A DNA stretch of 64,000 nt, from the NCBI RefSeq assembly GCF_024679245.1, contig NC_090178.1, forward strand, positions 30,388,242 through 30,452,241, written 5' to 3'. The position numbers and the translations under genes were made by a program. Positions 52,001-60,685 of the stretch are shown piece after piece; position 1 is the first letter of the stretch, and each line of letters starts with the position of its first letter. This stretch comes from Pseudorasbora parva. Its lineage: Eukaryota > Chordata > Actinopteri > Cypriniformes > Gobionidae. Under the pieces are notes generated by a model. The model saw only the letters and a program-made list of their open reading frames with translations. It was not told the DNA's origin and did not search any database.

Positions 52001-55000
52001 TTTTAGTGGGGTTCCTACAATAGGTCTACATACATCCAAGGTCAAAAACACCTTTATTTTCTCATAATATGCATGGAACATCACCCCATTTCTCAAAGAG
52101 TCTGGTTCATCCGAAGATTCAGTCTCTATTAACCCCTGCTTTCCAAGAGCATACTCTGCTCTGATTGGTCAAATGGCCCAGGATGTTCTGATTGGTCTAC
52201 TGCTTACAGCATGTTTTGGAAACAAAAAGCCTATTACCATATGTGAATATCAGCTCTGGAGGTTAATCTCTATATGATAAACTGATACAAAATACATTGC
52301 TTAAGAATGATCTTTAAAATATAGCTCTAAATACAAAATCTAAGTAATTTAATTGAATGAATGAAAAGATTGCTCTAAATCAGTTGTTCCCAACCACGTT
52401 CCTGGAGGCCCACCAACAGTGCACATTTTGCATGTCTCCTTTGTCTGACACACCCACATCAGATTTTGGAGTAACTTTGAGTTGATGACCTGAATCAGGT
52501 GTGTTTGATTGCGGAGACAAGCAAAATGTGCACTGTTGGAACCACTGGTCTAAACAAATCATTGTTTAGACCCTCCCGCTCTCATTTCTGTCAATAGGGA
52601 TTGTGAGGGAGGATGTTTCAGCAGGGACTTTTTACTGCGCCGAGTCGAAGTACTCTCAGAAATGCTATTCCGCCATTCATTATAGTTCTCCTTTTTAATC
52701 CAGTTAGAAAAGTGCCACTTTTTATTTTATGTCATCATACTTGATCGTTCAACTATTCGTGTAACTGTATTTAAATAGGTAAAACGTGGAGGTGTTTGGT
52801 CGCTTCTAACTTGATCTCTGTTTGGTACCATAGTGAATGAACTGGGCTAAGCTAAATGCTATCAGATCGTCACCGCGCATCAGAGCGATTAAGTGCACGC
52901 ACTGAGATGAGAGAGGTATGTATCAACTCTTCTTAGTTAAGGGAATAACATAGTTTAATATGAAAAAGCAGTGAAGTATCCCTTTAAGAAATTAGGACAT
53001 TTCTTAACTTCCTGGTTTTCAATCCACGTTCGCTTCGTTTATAGTCTGTGGGAGACTTCGCAGTCGTGAACGCGGATTGAAAACAAACCCAGAAGAGAAG
53101 AAAATGCTGAATAAAGTCATAGTTTTTGTTATTTTGGGACCAAAATGTATTTTCGATGCTTCAAGAGATTCTAACTAACCCACAAATGTCACATATGGAC
53201 TACTTTGATGTTTTTATTACCTTTATGGTCCTTCTGGAAAGGGACAGTATACCGTACATATGTTTTCAATGGAGAGACAGAAAGCTCTCGGACTTATATC
53301 TTAAACTGTGTTCTGAAGATGAACGGAGGTCTTGCAGTTGTGGAACGACATTAGGGTGAGTCATTAATTACATAATTTTCATTACTTAAAGGCTGAATCT
53401 TTCACACAGACCAAACAGCAAGGATAGTATCAGATGCATACAAATTTTGTTGATCCTGGAACAAAATTCCTGTCTGAAAATTTGGACTAACCTAGGGTGA
53501 CCAAACGTCCTGTTTTCCCAGGACATAGACATTTTGGTTATAGATAGTATTTTGTAATATACATTTTTTTATCCATACAAAGGGGGCGTACTTTAAATGT
53601 ATTTAAATGAATAAGGCATCTTTGAGTAAACTTCAAGTATCATTTGAGTATCTCATTGCCGGGTCGAGTGTCCTGGTTTTTGGCAATTAAAATATGGTCA
53701 CCTTAGACTAACCATATCCTTGCCCCTAAACCTAACCCTACCCATAAGTTATCACTAAAATCTGAGGGAAATGATAATGGACTAACACAGATTTAGAAGC
53801 AACAAACCCTGGTTGTAAGCCTTAAACTTGCAACATAAACTGTAAACTTGTCCCTCAAAGCTGATTGGATCAAAACAAAGATGTGGATCCAGGAACCTGT
53901 TTCAGGTTCTGTGTAACAGAAAAGAGAGCCTCTAAAGATATCAATGTCAATGTACATAAAGGGAGACATCTAATATTAAAGGTGCACTATGTAACTTTCC
54001 ATCCGCTATAGGGAGCCTATTCAAAACAAAGGCGTAGCTTGATGACGCCAAGTTTGAGCGCAGCATCTTGGGACATGTGGTGTTCACCTCACAGCCGGTG
54101 GAAAATAGGACTCAGGCAGAAATCACGTTCATGAATGCGGTTATTAACGTTACTGTAGTATGAAGCAGAGCAGGACCGAGTGTTGTGGAGCTGAGCATGG
54201 CTGCTGGAGCGATTGTTAGGCAAACACACGGCTTCGCGAGCAGCAGGACTTTTATTATGACGGGACACAGTCGTCGGGCGCCTGCACTATTTCCGTTTTT
54301 TCCTGTCATGAGTATGAGGTAATGCAGCTCTGTTTATCATATTATATACATTTAAGTGTGTTTAAAATTATGTTGACATTACTTATGTTGGCATTCGCTC
54401 GGCGTCTGCTGTGACACTTCTTCACACTGCTAAGAGTAAAGCGTTTCTGCCAAATAAAACCGGAAACTGAGGGTAACACAGATATGATGCAATTGACAGG
54501 CGACTCCCTCAAATGCTATGCTGAAATGTCCCGGCTCCTTGGTTAAAATAGCAATTTTCTCACAATTTACAAATAGTTGGAAAATATATAACACTGACTG
54601 GCCTAGTGGTTTTGGGATATTTTACTGCAAAAATACTACATTCGTGCACCTTTAAACTCATTGAGTATACTGAGATTATGTTATTTATTTAGGTTCAAAA
54701 GGTCTCACCCTCATTTTCAGGTGATGGGCTCTGCTGCTGAGCGATCACTTCCTCTAGACTGTTAATCACACTGTTCTTGTCTCTAAGGCGCTGGCGGTAG
54801 GACGCACGCAGCGCTTTCATCTTCCGCCGGTGCTGGGCTCGGTGTCGGCGTAGCTGCAGACGGTACTGATCAGCCTGCTGTTGTAGTTGTTGCAGGTGGG
54901 AATATTGCTCCAGGAAGCTCAGGAGGTGTGTCATCACAGACAGCAATGGAGACTCTGTCACCTGGAAAACACACATTTCATATTTTACTCAACTATTAAA

Positions 55001-57444
55001 AAATAAATGTGCCCCTATAAACTGTTTTTACAAGCTGAATTACATTTCTACACTCTTTCAGAAAACATGACTGGAGCTTCTACAAACAACATTTGTGCCA
55101 CAATGTTAGAGTGGCGTGTAAAACAAAAGCTAATATGAAAGGAATAAAAACTCTAAAAGGTATATATAAAAAACTAAGACTATTAAAAATGCCAAAACAA
55201 AAATACTTTTCACTAAAATTAAAGTGAAGACAGAGAATAAAAATTAAACTTAATTCAAATTATTAAAGGGCTGGTTGATTATGATTTCACTTTTTTAACT
55301 TTAGTTAGTTTGTAATGTTGCTGTTTGAGCATACACAATATCTGCAAAGTTAGGCTGCTCAAAGTTTTAAGCAAAGGGGAGATATTTTCTTTGAAAGAAA
55401 TCACTTTTTAAGGACTACAAACAAACAACTGGTAGGGACTACAATGAGTTCATTCATGGGTTAGTGACATCACTAACCCTAATATTTACATAAACCAGCA
55501 ACAAAGGGGGAGAAGAGTTGTTGAGAAGAGAGGAAGCGTTGTTGTATTAGAGCACATTTGGAAGTCTGCTAAAGCTGTCACATCCATATTTTCACATGTA
55601 TTACATATGTAACACAAATGCAATAGCATGTCATAAAAGCAAGATGACAACATAAGTTATAACCTTAATTAAACTGAACTATACATGTTCTATCTTCATG
55701 CAGCATACTGTATATTCTGATATGACTTATGGCAAAGCATGCTATAAAATGATCTGTGGGGTATTTTAAAGTTAACATACACAGAGACTTATTTTACATC
55801 TTGTAAAATGGGACATTATAGGACCCCTTTAATGAAAACTATGATAGTATCCAAATTTCACTGAAATATTATATTTATTATGCTATATTGTATTATAAAA
55901 TGTACATAAAAATAACAGTGCTTGGTGATTAAGGACACCAAATAAGAACAGAGCAAATATAGAATTTTTCACTAATGAAAATGAGGCTGTACAGTACAGT
56001 ACAGTATGTTCAATGGGCTTCACTATGGTGTAAGTAGCTACAGACTTTACATCTATCCCTTTCAGCCTCATTTTAATTAATGAATAATGAAATACGCCAT
56101 CTACCCTGACTAAGGTCTTACAAGGTCCTTAAGTTTGACTAGGGTCAATGCTTCAATGTAAATCTTTGTTTCTGACATTTGATCAGTTTTACTCATTTTG
56201 AAATGTAATAACAAAAATTGAGGTCTCATTCATAATCACAGAACAAACTATATTTGAATTATATGTGCCAAAGTTGAATACATACCGTATGCAGAGTATG
56301 ATTTCACCAAGTGCAACATGATCCTGGATCAACATCTTTGTTAATCCTGGAACAACATCCCAGTCAACCAATCAGCTTTGAGGGACAAGTTTACAGTTTA
56401 TGTCAAGTTTAGGCTTACAACCAGAATTTGGTGCTTCTACATCTGTGTTACTCATCTATCATTTTCCTCTGGTTTTAGGGATAGCTTACTTGTAGGGTTA
56501 GGTTTAGGAGTAGAGATATGGTATGATTCAATTTTCGGGCAGGAATGTTGTTCCAGGATCAACAAAATTTCAGGACATACCATACTGTAGAGCTATGGGT
56601 CTGTTGAAATACTACCACCAAATCACCACTACTACGAAACATGGCAAATGTGAATGTAGTTTGAAGGTCTTCACCTTTTCACTAGGTTCTGTTGGAGAAT
56701 TAGTGGCTCTTCTCTTTTCCGTCTCTTGCTTGAAAGACAGGAAAGCTGCTAATGGTGTTTTGGCAGGTAATCCATGTCCTTCATCAAAATCATCATCTGC
56801 ATCACTGAGAGACGTCCCGTCACTATCACTGCTGCTGCCTGCGATTTAATAGGCGACTGTGGTTGAATGCTGATTATGTGGAGCAGCACATCACTGTTTT
56901 TAGAACATCATGCAACAAAACATTCTTACTGGAATCACTCAGTCTTGCACAACCTCTTTTGCCCAATCTGGGGGTGTGGCCACCCTTCCCCTTGCTCTCT
57001 GTTTCCATGGAAACATGGCCAGGCTCCTGTCAGTTACAGAGGAAGACGAATGTGATTATTGGAAGGTGTTAAAGCCACCGCTGAGGATGATACGTGACTC
57101 TGCATGCGTGCATAATCGAATTTTCACCTGAATTAAATTACCTCTATATTCTATAATGATTATAATATTATATATTTTAAATCTATTTTATAAACTTATT
57201 TTTTTATTATTTGAAATGTAAAATTATTTTTAAAACTATTTGTCAAATCATTCCTTTTTTCTTGTTTGCATATATTGTATGCAGACAATAGGGAATGCAT
57301 ATATTAGCATGTCTATCGGCGTGTGTCCACTGCGGCCACAAATACCTCCGGGGATTCTCCATACGCCCCCTCGAGCGCTGCCTCCTCCTCCTTTTTGAAG
57401 ACGGTGTAGAAGATATAAACCAGCAAAGAATAGAAGGCATACAT
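37019..57444 (-). CDS. kifc2: Kinesin family member C2, C-terminal motor
   Basis: Nineteen coding exons, listed from the start: 57444-57346, 57026-56930, 56838-56675, 54961-54709, 49039-48867, 48650-48585, 48424-48287, 44618-44421, 44288-44115, 43936-43789, 42367-42237, 42114-42003, 41892-41711, 40242-40138, 40001-39871, 38722-38602, 38520-38391, 38295-38066, 37147-37019 (TAA). All junctions are GT-AG and in phase, giving 926 aa without a stop (human KIFC2 is 838). The start [16 protein letters not shown] matches the mammalian KIFC2 N-terminus, which separates it from KIFC3. A Ser/Asp-rich stretch, coiled coil and C-terminal motor follow. Kinesin-14 motors move to microtubule minus ends; mammalian KIFC2 is neuronal and linked to dendritic and axonal vesicle transport. 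Introns 3, 4 and 7 are large and repeat-rich. Confidence 0.95.
38992..39156. repeat. Short hairpin element in kifc2 intron 15
   Basis: Arms of about 60 bp (38992-39051 and 39097-39156) are nearly perfect inverted copies around a loop of about 45 bp. Shared words are GGGACTATATTATGGGGAAG, AGCACTGCTACTTGGGCGCA and GATATCACG. Confidence 0.85.
40289..40625. mobile_element. TTAA-flanked miniature element (kifc2 intron 13)
   Basis: Ends are TTAAAGGGATAGTTCACCTA on the left and TTAAAGATGTAGTTCACCTA on the right read inward; second-order inverted blocks (CTCACCCTCAA, TTGAGGGTGAG) lie inside. It belongs to the common cyprinid GTTCACC family; relatives are at 45264-45532, 46000-47791 (split) and about 27230-27425. 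Confidence 0.75.
40654..41363 (-). mobile_element. Internally deleted Tc1-like transposon (kifc2 intron 13)
   Basis: TA dinucleotides at 40652-40653 and 41364-41365 flank inverted ends CACCGATCAGGCATAAC and CACTAATCAGGCACAGC. The minus strand keeps the N-terminal helix-turn-helix ([18 protein letters not shown], then [20 protein letters not shown]) from 41273. The frame then breaks and the middle of the transposase is missing, leaving a C-terminal piece with [10 protein letters not shown] near 40800. It is about 710 bp against roughly 1.6 kb for full elements. Confidence 0.85.
45264..45532. mobile_element. Miniature element of the GTTCACC family (kifc2 intron 7)
   Basis: Inverted ends GGGTTAGTTAACCCAAAAAT and GGGTTAGTTCACCCAAACAT (read inward) and an internal inverted pair CGTTCATCTTCG / CGAAGATGAACG give a fold-back structure. 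TTAA closes the right end. Confidence 0.75.
46200..47747 (-). mobile_element. Complete DD37E Tc1/mariner transposon (kifc2 intron 7)
   Basis: The 1548-bp element is bounded by TA at 46198-46199 and 47748-47749. Terminal inverted repeats are CAGGGAGAGCAGAATTATTT and CAGGGAGTGCAGAATTATTA. Subterminal blocks (GCATAATTATTAGGCAACTT near 46376-46395 and its partner near 47550-47569) repeat the motif, so each end is a double inverted repeat. It has inserted into a GTTCACC-family miniature element whose halves are 46000-46199 and 47748-47791. It lies in the kifc2 sense orientation. Confidence 0.92.
46513..47529 (-). CDS. Tc1-type DD37E transposase, intact
   Basis: The uninterrupted 338-codon frame begins with ATG at 47529. 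Residues 5-45 form a helix-turn-helix ([20 protein letters not shown], then [12 protein letters not shown]), followed by a basic [12 protein letters not shown] linker that serves as AT-hook or nuclear signal in this family. The catalytic triad is Asp144 (VLCTDEM), Asp237 ([10 protein letters not shown]) and Glu275 (DLNPIENLW); 37 residues lie between the last two, hence DD37E, a spacing I recall for a fish Tc1-like branch called TRT. The length is normal for Tc1 transposases (about 340). It catalyses cut-and-paste transposition at TA sites. With no stop and recognisable ends it may still be active. Confidence 0.93.
   Translation of the reverse strand: MGQKKDLTGSEKSKIVRYIAEGCSSLKIAKLLKRDHRTIKRFIQNSHQGRKKRVEKPRRKITARELRKVKRAAAKMPLATSLAIFQSCNITGVPKSTRCAILRDMAKVRKAESRPPLNKTHKLKRQDWAKKYLKTDFSKVLCTDEMRVSLDGPDGWARGWIGKGQRAPVRLRRQQGGGAVLVWAGIIKDELVGPFRVEDGVKLNSQSYCQFLEDTFFKQWYRKMSASFKKNMIFMQDNAPSHASKYSTAWLARKGIKEENLMIWPPCSPDLNPIENLWSIIKCAIYKEGKQYTSLNSVWEAVVAAARNVDGEQVKTLTESMDGRLLSVLAKKGGYIGH
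47788..48058 (+). repeat. Dispersed repeat R2, copy 2 (kifc2 intron 7)
   Basis: It is nearly identical to 662-928, beginning TTAAAGCAACACTGGGTAAC. It directly follows the end of the miniature element that received the DD37E transposon. Confidence 0.75.
49870..50426. repeat. Duplicated blocks A-B-A in kifc2 intron 4
   Basis: Block A (49870-49968, TCTCTCTGGGTTAGTTTAAG to CAACATTTCAT) recurs at 50328-50426 with no difference I can see. Block B (about 49998-50326) lies between the copies and recurs alone at 52112-52448. The A copies are about 99 bp and the B copies about 330 bp. Confidence 0.85.
52112..52555. repeat. Second copy of block B ending in a complete fold-back
   Basis: 52112-52448 matches 49998-50326 closely, including two CTGATTGGTC motifs. 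From 52380 to 52555 the sequence folds on itself (CAACAGTGCACATTTTGC pairs with GCAAAATGTGCACTGTTG). In the first copy this fold-back is cut at 50326, where block A resumes. Confidence 0.8.
52573..52987. mobile_element. Long fold-back element, right arm only (copy C)
   Basis: Only the loop and right arm of the family seen at 23033-23854 and 33242-34057 remain, ending in TTAA at 52984-52987. The missing left arm suggests deletion within the hairpin. Confidence 0.85.
53445..53915. repeat. Dispersed repeat R5, copy 1, split by a small hAT
   Basis: It starts GATCCTGGAACAAAATTCCT and ends near GATCCAGGAACCTG. It is interrupted by the element at 53493-53705. An inverted relative lies at about 56318-56572 in intron 3, sharing GTCCCTCAAAGCTGATTGG and the CTAAACCTAACCCTACC core. 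Confidence 0.75.
53493..53705. mobile_element. 213-bp hAT miniature element
   Basis: A perfect 8-bp duplication, GACTAACC, lies at 53485-53492 and 53706-53713. Ends are TAGGGTGACCA and, read inward from the right, TAAGGTGACCA. It is non-coding. Confidence 0.9.
53976..54655. mobile_element. TTAA-flanked miniature element R4 (kifc2 intron 4)
   Basis: Ends TTAAAGGTGCACTATG and TTAAAGGTGCACGAATG (read inward) are inverted repeats with TTAA at both borders. The interior shares long blocks in opposite orientation with 29950-30710, including a segment open in one frame in both copies. That shared frame is likely chance plus common descent, not a gene. Confidence 0.8.
55263..55832. mobile_element. 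TTAA-flanked miniature element (kifc2 intron 3)
   Basis: The left end TTAAAGGGCTGGTTGATT and right end (read inward) TTAAAGGGGTCCTATAATGT are weak inverted repeats with TTAA borders. A similar right end appears at about 16407-16416. Confidence 0.6.
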
Positions 57445-59164
57445 GTTTCCTGGTGTGCGGATGTTACAACGAAAAAATGCTTTGGCCTCACAGCATCCCT
57501 CTGCTATTCCCACACTGCAATACAATCAGACAAGTGTTACTAAACAGCAGCTCCAGAAGCAAATCCACCTCAACAAATCCTGTCCGGATGGCATTCCCAT
57601 TGTCGCCAAGCTCCATAGAATGACTCTATTCCCTTTGTTTTGCAGAGTCTTACCATCACCCGAGGTTGATCCTCCACGACTGCAGATACTGCATTCCCAT
57701 TCTTCTGCTCTGAAGCTCTACATGATGATTCTGCAGGTCTGCTTGAGCCTGTTCACCAGTGTTTCGGGGCTTTGGATGGCAACACTAGCTCTTGACTCCG
57801 CACATATGTCCAACCTGCTATTCCTGGCTTCCTTTTTCCCCTCCTCTCTCATTATCCATTTCTCTCCTCCCCCTTCCTCTCTCTCCTCAGCAGTTTGAGA
57901 ACGCTCAGCGCAGATGTGTAGTGCACTGCAGTGATGGAGATTGATGAGAGAGAGAACAGGAAGTCAGATGCTCAACAAAGCACTCTGATGTTGCTATATT
58001 CAAAGTGACAACCATAGAAAGGGACCCTATGGTAACCAGTCATGCAGAACCAAAGGTGTTTGTGCCTTCTATAGCTCCACCACAGCAAGACTGTGATTTA
58101 ACACAAGCTCATAGATCTTAAGTTCTGATGATGATCTTTTGTGCCTGTAAGCAGAAGACTGGGACTTAAGGACAGGGATGGGGACCACTGTTCTAGATGG
58201 ATGCATGGATGAAACTTCACGGTTTAGCTGATAATGTACAATGGGAAATAGCCCAACAAAACTTTTGATGGTAAAATCCAATTGCTTGTCTGAGTCAGCT
58301 CTCCAGCCACCACACACTGTGGAGAATATTCAATACAATTTAGTTGCATTTTAGATTATGTAACACTAGAGGGCGCACTACATCTGCTGAAATCACTGTG
58401 GCTGTGTTCCGAATACCTTCATTCAATCCTATACCTTCATTCACTATTTCCTACATTAGGGGCCATTTACACAACAACAGCATTTTGGGGACCTGTAAAA
58501 TAAGAAATTTTGAAAAGGGATTTTTGAAAACAATACGTTATTGCACTGTACAAAAACACAAATTTGTAAAAATGGTGATGTCATGCGCATGTGTATTACG
58601 TGTTTAGTCTATAGGCGCTTAGTTATTCTTAAAAAAAATATTTAACTACTCTCCTCCCATTAATTTTGCATCTGAAAGGGAAACTCCTTCAAATGCAGTA
58701 AGGTCAGCCACAAAAATAACTGTGAAAACACAAATTTTTCACTGCATGTCTTTAGTAAATCCTGAAAGTATAGTTTTTAACACCAAAAGAGGGTTTATGC
58801 TGGTCCAAGCTGTTAGGAAATATGGCCAATAGTCTAAAACTAGTCCAGTGCCGCTTTTGCATTGTTTTTCCTGGCTGTTTATAATAATTTGAAAGTTAGC
58901 AAAATGACACTCATGCTCCTCTGATGCAACAGTTAAGGTGACGGAGCAGCGGAGGAAGTGGATGCAGAAGACACCATAGGGAGCACCTCTGCTTGCCAGG
59001 TCTGAGAAGGCTGAATGGGGGGACGTCACATTCTCAGATGCAGCACTGAAGACTACTAAGCAGTGGAGACAAAAGTGGAGTCAGAGGAAGACAGAGAAAG
59101 CCACCTATGCCTGCCAAGATTCTACAGAGGGCACCTGTGCCTGCCCTAGAAGCATGAATCTAAA
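57445..59164. other. Upstream region of kifc2
   Basis: It must hold the kifc2 5' UTR and promoter. A pyrimidine-rich tract ending in CAG lies at 57855-57893. The 151-codon + frame at 57443-57898 overlaps exon 1 on the opposite strand and shows no family resemblance. A block near 58455-58610 looks like another dispersed repeat (compare 17090-17125). No other gene is seen. Confidence 0.5.
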
Positions 59165-59280
59165 CTAAAGATCTCTGAGCCTCTGATGCAGGAGCTGCTG
59201 CAGCAGAAATCCTGTGTCTCTTCTCTTTTAGGAGCACCTGTGGCCAACAAGATCAAAGAGAGGCAAAAACGAAATATCAG

Positions 59281-59648
59281 TGTGGTGTGGCAAGCAGCGG
59301 GGCGAGGGACCGCGAGAGCGGGCCGGTGATTAACGTTCACGAGTGCCAGCTGCGTGGCACACCGGTCTCGTCTCGCGGCCATGTGACGGGAGCATATAAG
59401 GAGGAGCAAGGACAGCGGAAGACGAGAGAGGACCAGGCCTGGATTTTATGTTTAGTTTTGTTTATGTGTTTGTGGGCAGTCGTCCGTGAGGGGCTGCCTA
59501 CGTTTTATTTTGTGTGTGTTTGCGGGCAGTCGTCCGTGAGGGGCTGTCCGCGGTTTTACTTTCATTTTGTTTCTTTACTTTAAATAAATGTTTGTTGAAC
59601 GTTCGCCGGTTCCCGCCTCCTTCCTTCCCATCTACGAACTGTATTACA
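59281..59648 (+). repeat. Left LTR of the TRIM-like element
   Basis: It contains a TATAAG box at 59395-59400 and a polyadenylation signal AATAAA at 59583-59588. A direct repeat of GGGCAGTCGTCCGTGAGGGG occurs at 59474 and 59524, 50 bp apart, between them. Confidence 0.9.
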
Positions 59649-60317
59649 TTGGTGGCGAAACCCGGGAGGAAGGAGGGACGCGCTGTCGGAGAGCCCTCGC
59701 TGCTGAGGGGGATCGCGGTGCTGAGGAGTTCGGGCAGCGCGGATGAGGAAAGACCGCGAGGGCTGCCCGAGGCGATGGTGCTGGAGCGGGAAAGGTGGGA
59801 CAGAGACCTCGCTGCCGTGCCCCTGGGTCGAGGTGGGGTGGCTGCCGTCCGAGAGGGAGCGGAGGAGTCGCCGCGCTTGCCGGGGGCCGGAGCCTGCTGC
59901 CATCCGCCTGATAGGGGAGGAGCAGGGAGCGCGGGGCTCGCTGCCGGGTCCCTCGAAAGGAGGAGTCACCGCCGGCCGCCAGGGGGCGGAGGAGGATCGA
60001 GCGGCCCACCAGGCGTCCAGTGCCATCGCACAGCACCGCGAGGAAGAGCCTCTCGGCGGGCGGAGGGCCGAACGGCAGTGTGTCTGGGAACCGGACCAGA
60101 ATTTTTTTTTTCCCCTTCTTTCTTTTTCCCCCTCTCTCCCCTCTCTCGTCCGCGGGCTCCGTGGGCTCCTCGTGCTCCCGTCTACATTTCTCTCGCCTCT
60201 CTGTCCTTACCCCCAGGTGCCGCGGCCGCCGTGATCGGCCCCCCCGGGAGAGGGGGGGAGGGGGAGTAGAGCGCCGTCTCGGGAGTGCCCCCCGGCCTGC
60301 GAGGGGCGATGGGGGTA

Positions 60318-60685
60318 TGTGGTGTGGCAAGCAGCGGGGCGAGGGACCGCGAGAGCGGGCCGGTGATTAACGTTCACGAGTGCCAGCTGCGTGGCACACC
60401 GGTCTCGTCTCGCGGCCATGTGACGGGAGCATATAAGGAGGAGCAAGGACAGCGGAAGACGAGAGAGGACCAGGCCTGGATTTTATGTTTAGTTTTGTTT
60501 ATGTGTTTGTGGGCAGTCGTCCGTGAGGGGCTGCCTACGTTTTATTTTGTGTGTGTTTGCGGGCAGTCGTCCGTGAGGGGCTGTCCGCGGTTTTACTTTC
60601 ATTTTGTTTCTTTACTTTAAATAAATGTTTGTTGAACGTTCGCCGGTTCCCGCCTCCTTCCTTCCCATCTACGAACTGTATTACA
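60318..60685 (+). repeat. Right LTR of the TRIM-like element
   Basis: It shows the same 368 bases as the left LTR in every line I compared, with the same TATAAG, AATAAA and internal direct repeat. The lack of differences indicates a very recent insertion. Confidence 0.9.

Larger units (their letters stand above)
42237..57444 (-). other. kifc2: kifc2 N-terminal tail and coiled coil, exons 1-11
   Basis: Exon 1 encodes a hydrophobic start of 16 residues followed by KKEEE. Exons 2-3 encode a basic patch then an acidic serine cluster ([20 protein letters not shown]). Exon 4 holds a Gln/Arg-rich helix ([19 protein letters not shown]). Exons 5-11 encode heptad-rich coiled coil, including [20 protein letters not shown], a segment close to mammalian KIFC2. 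The coiled coil should dimerise the kinesin. Confidence 0.9.
59281..60685 (+). mobile_element. Miniature LTR retrotransposon (TRIM-like), complete
   Basis: Two 368-bp LTRs (59281-59648 and 60318-60685) read as identical. Each starts TGTGG and ends TTACA, and a 5-bp duplication ATCAG lies at 59276-59280 and 60686-60690. A tRNA-primer-like site TGGTGGCGAAACCCGGGA begins one base after the left LTR (59650-59667), and a G-rich purine tract precedes the right LTR. The 669-bp GC-rich interior holds no gag, protease, reverse transcriptase or integrase, so it depends on another element. Confidence 0.92.

Noticed and set aside
37019..57444. Identification of the kinesin as KIFC3
   Set aside because: The motor is similar, but the N-terminal MYAFYSLL start and the TDSEKRV coiled-coil segment match KIFC2.
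57443..57898. 151-codon + strand frame upstream of kifc2
   Set aside because: It overlaps kifc2 exon 1 on the opposite strand, is low in complexity at its end and resembles no family I know.
59514..60330. Frames of 251 (+) and 228 (-) codons inside the LTR element
   Set aside because: Stops are rare in GC-rich DNA on both strands. The translations are Pro/Arg/Gly-rich and show no gag, protease or other domain.
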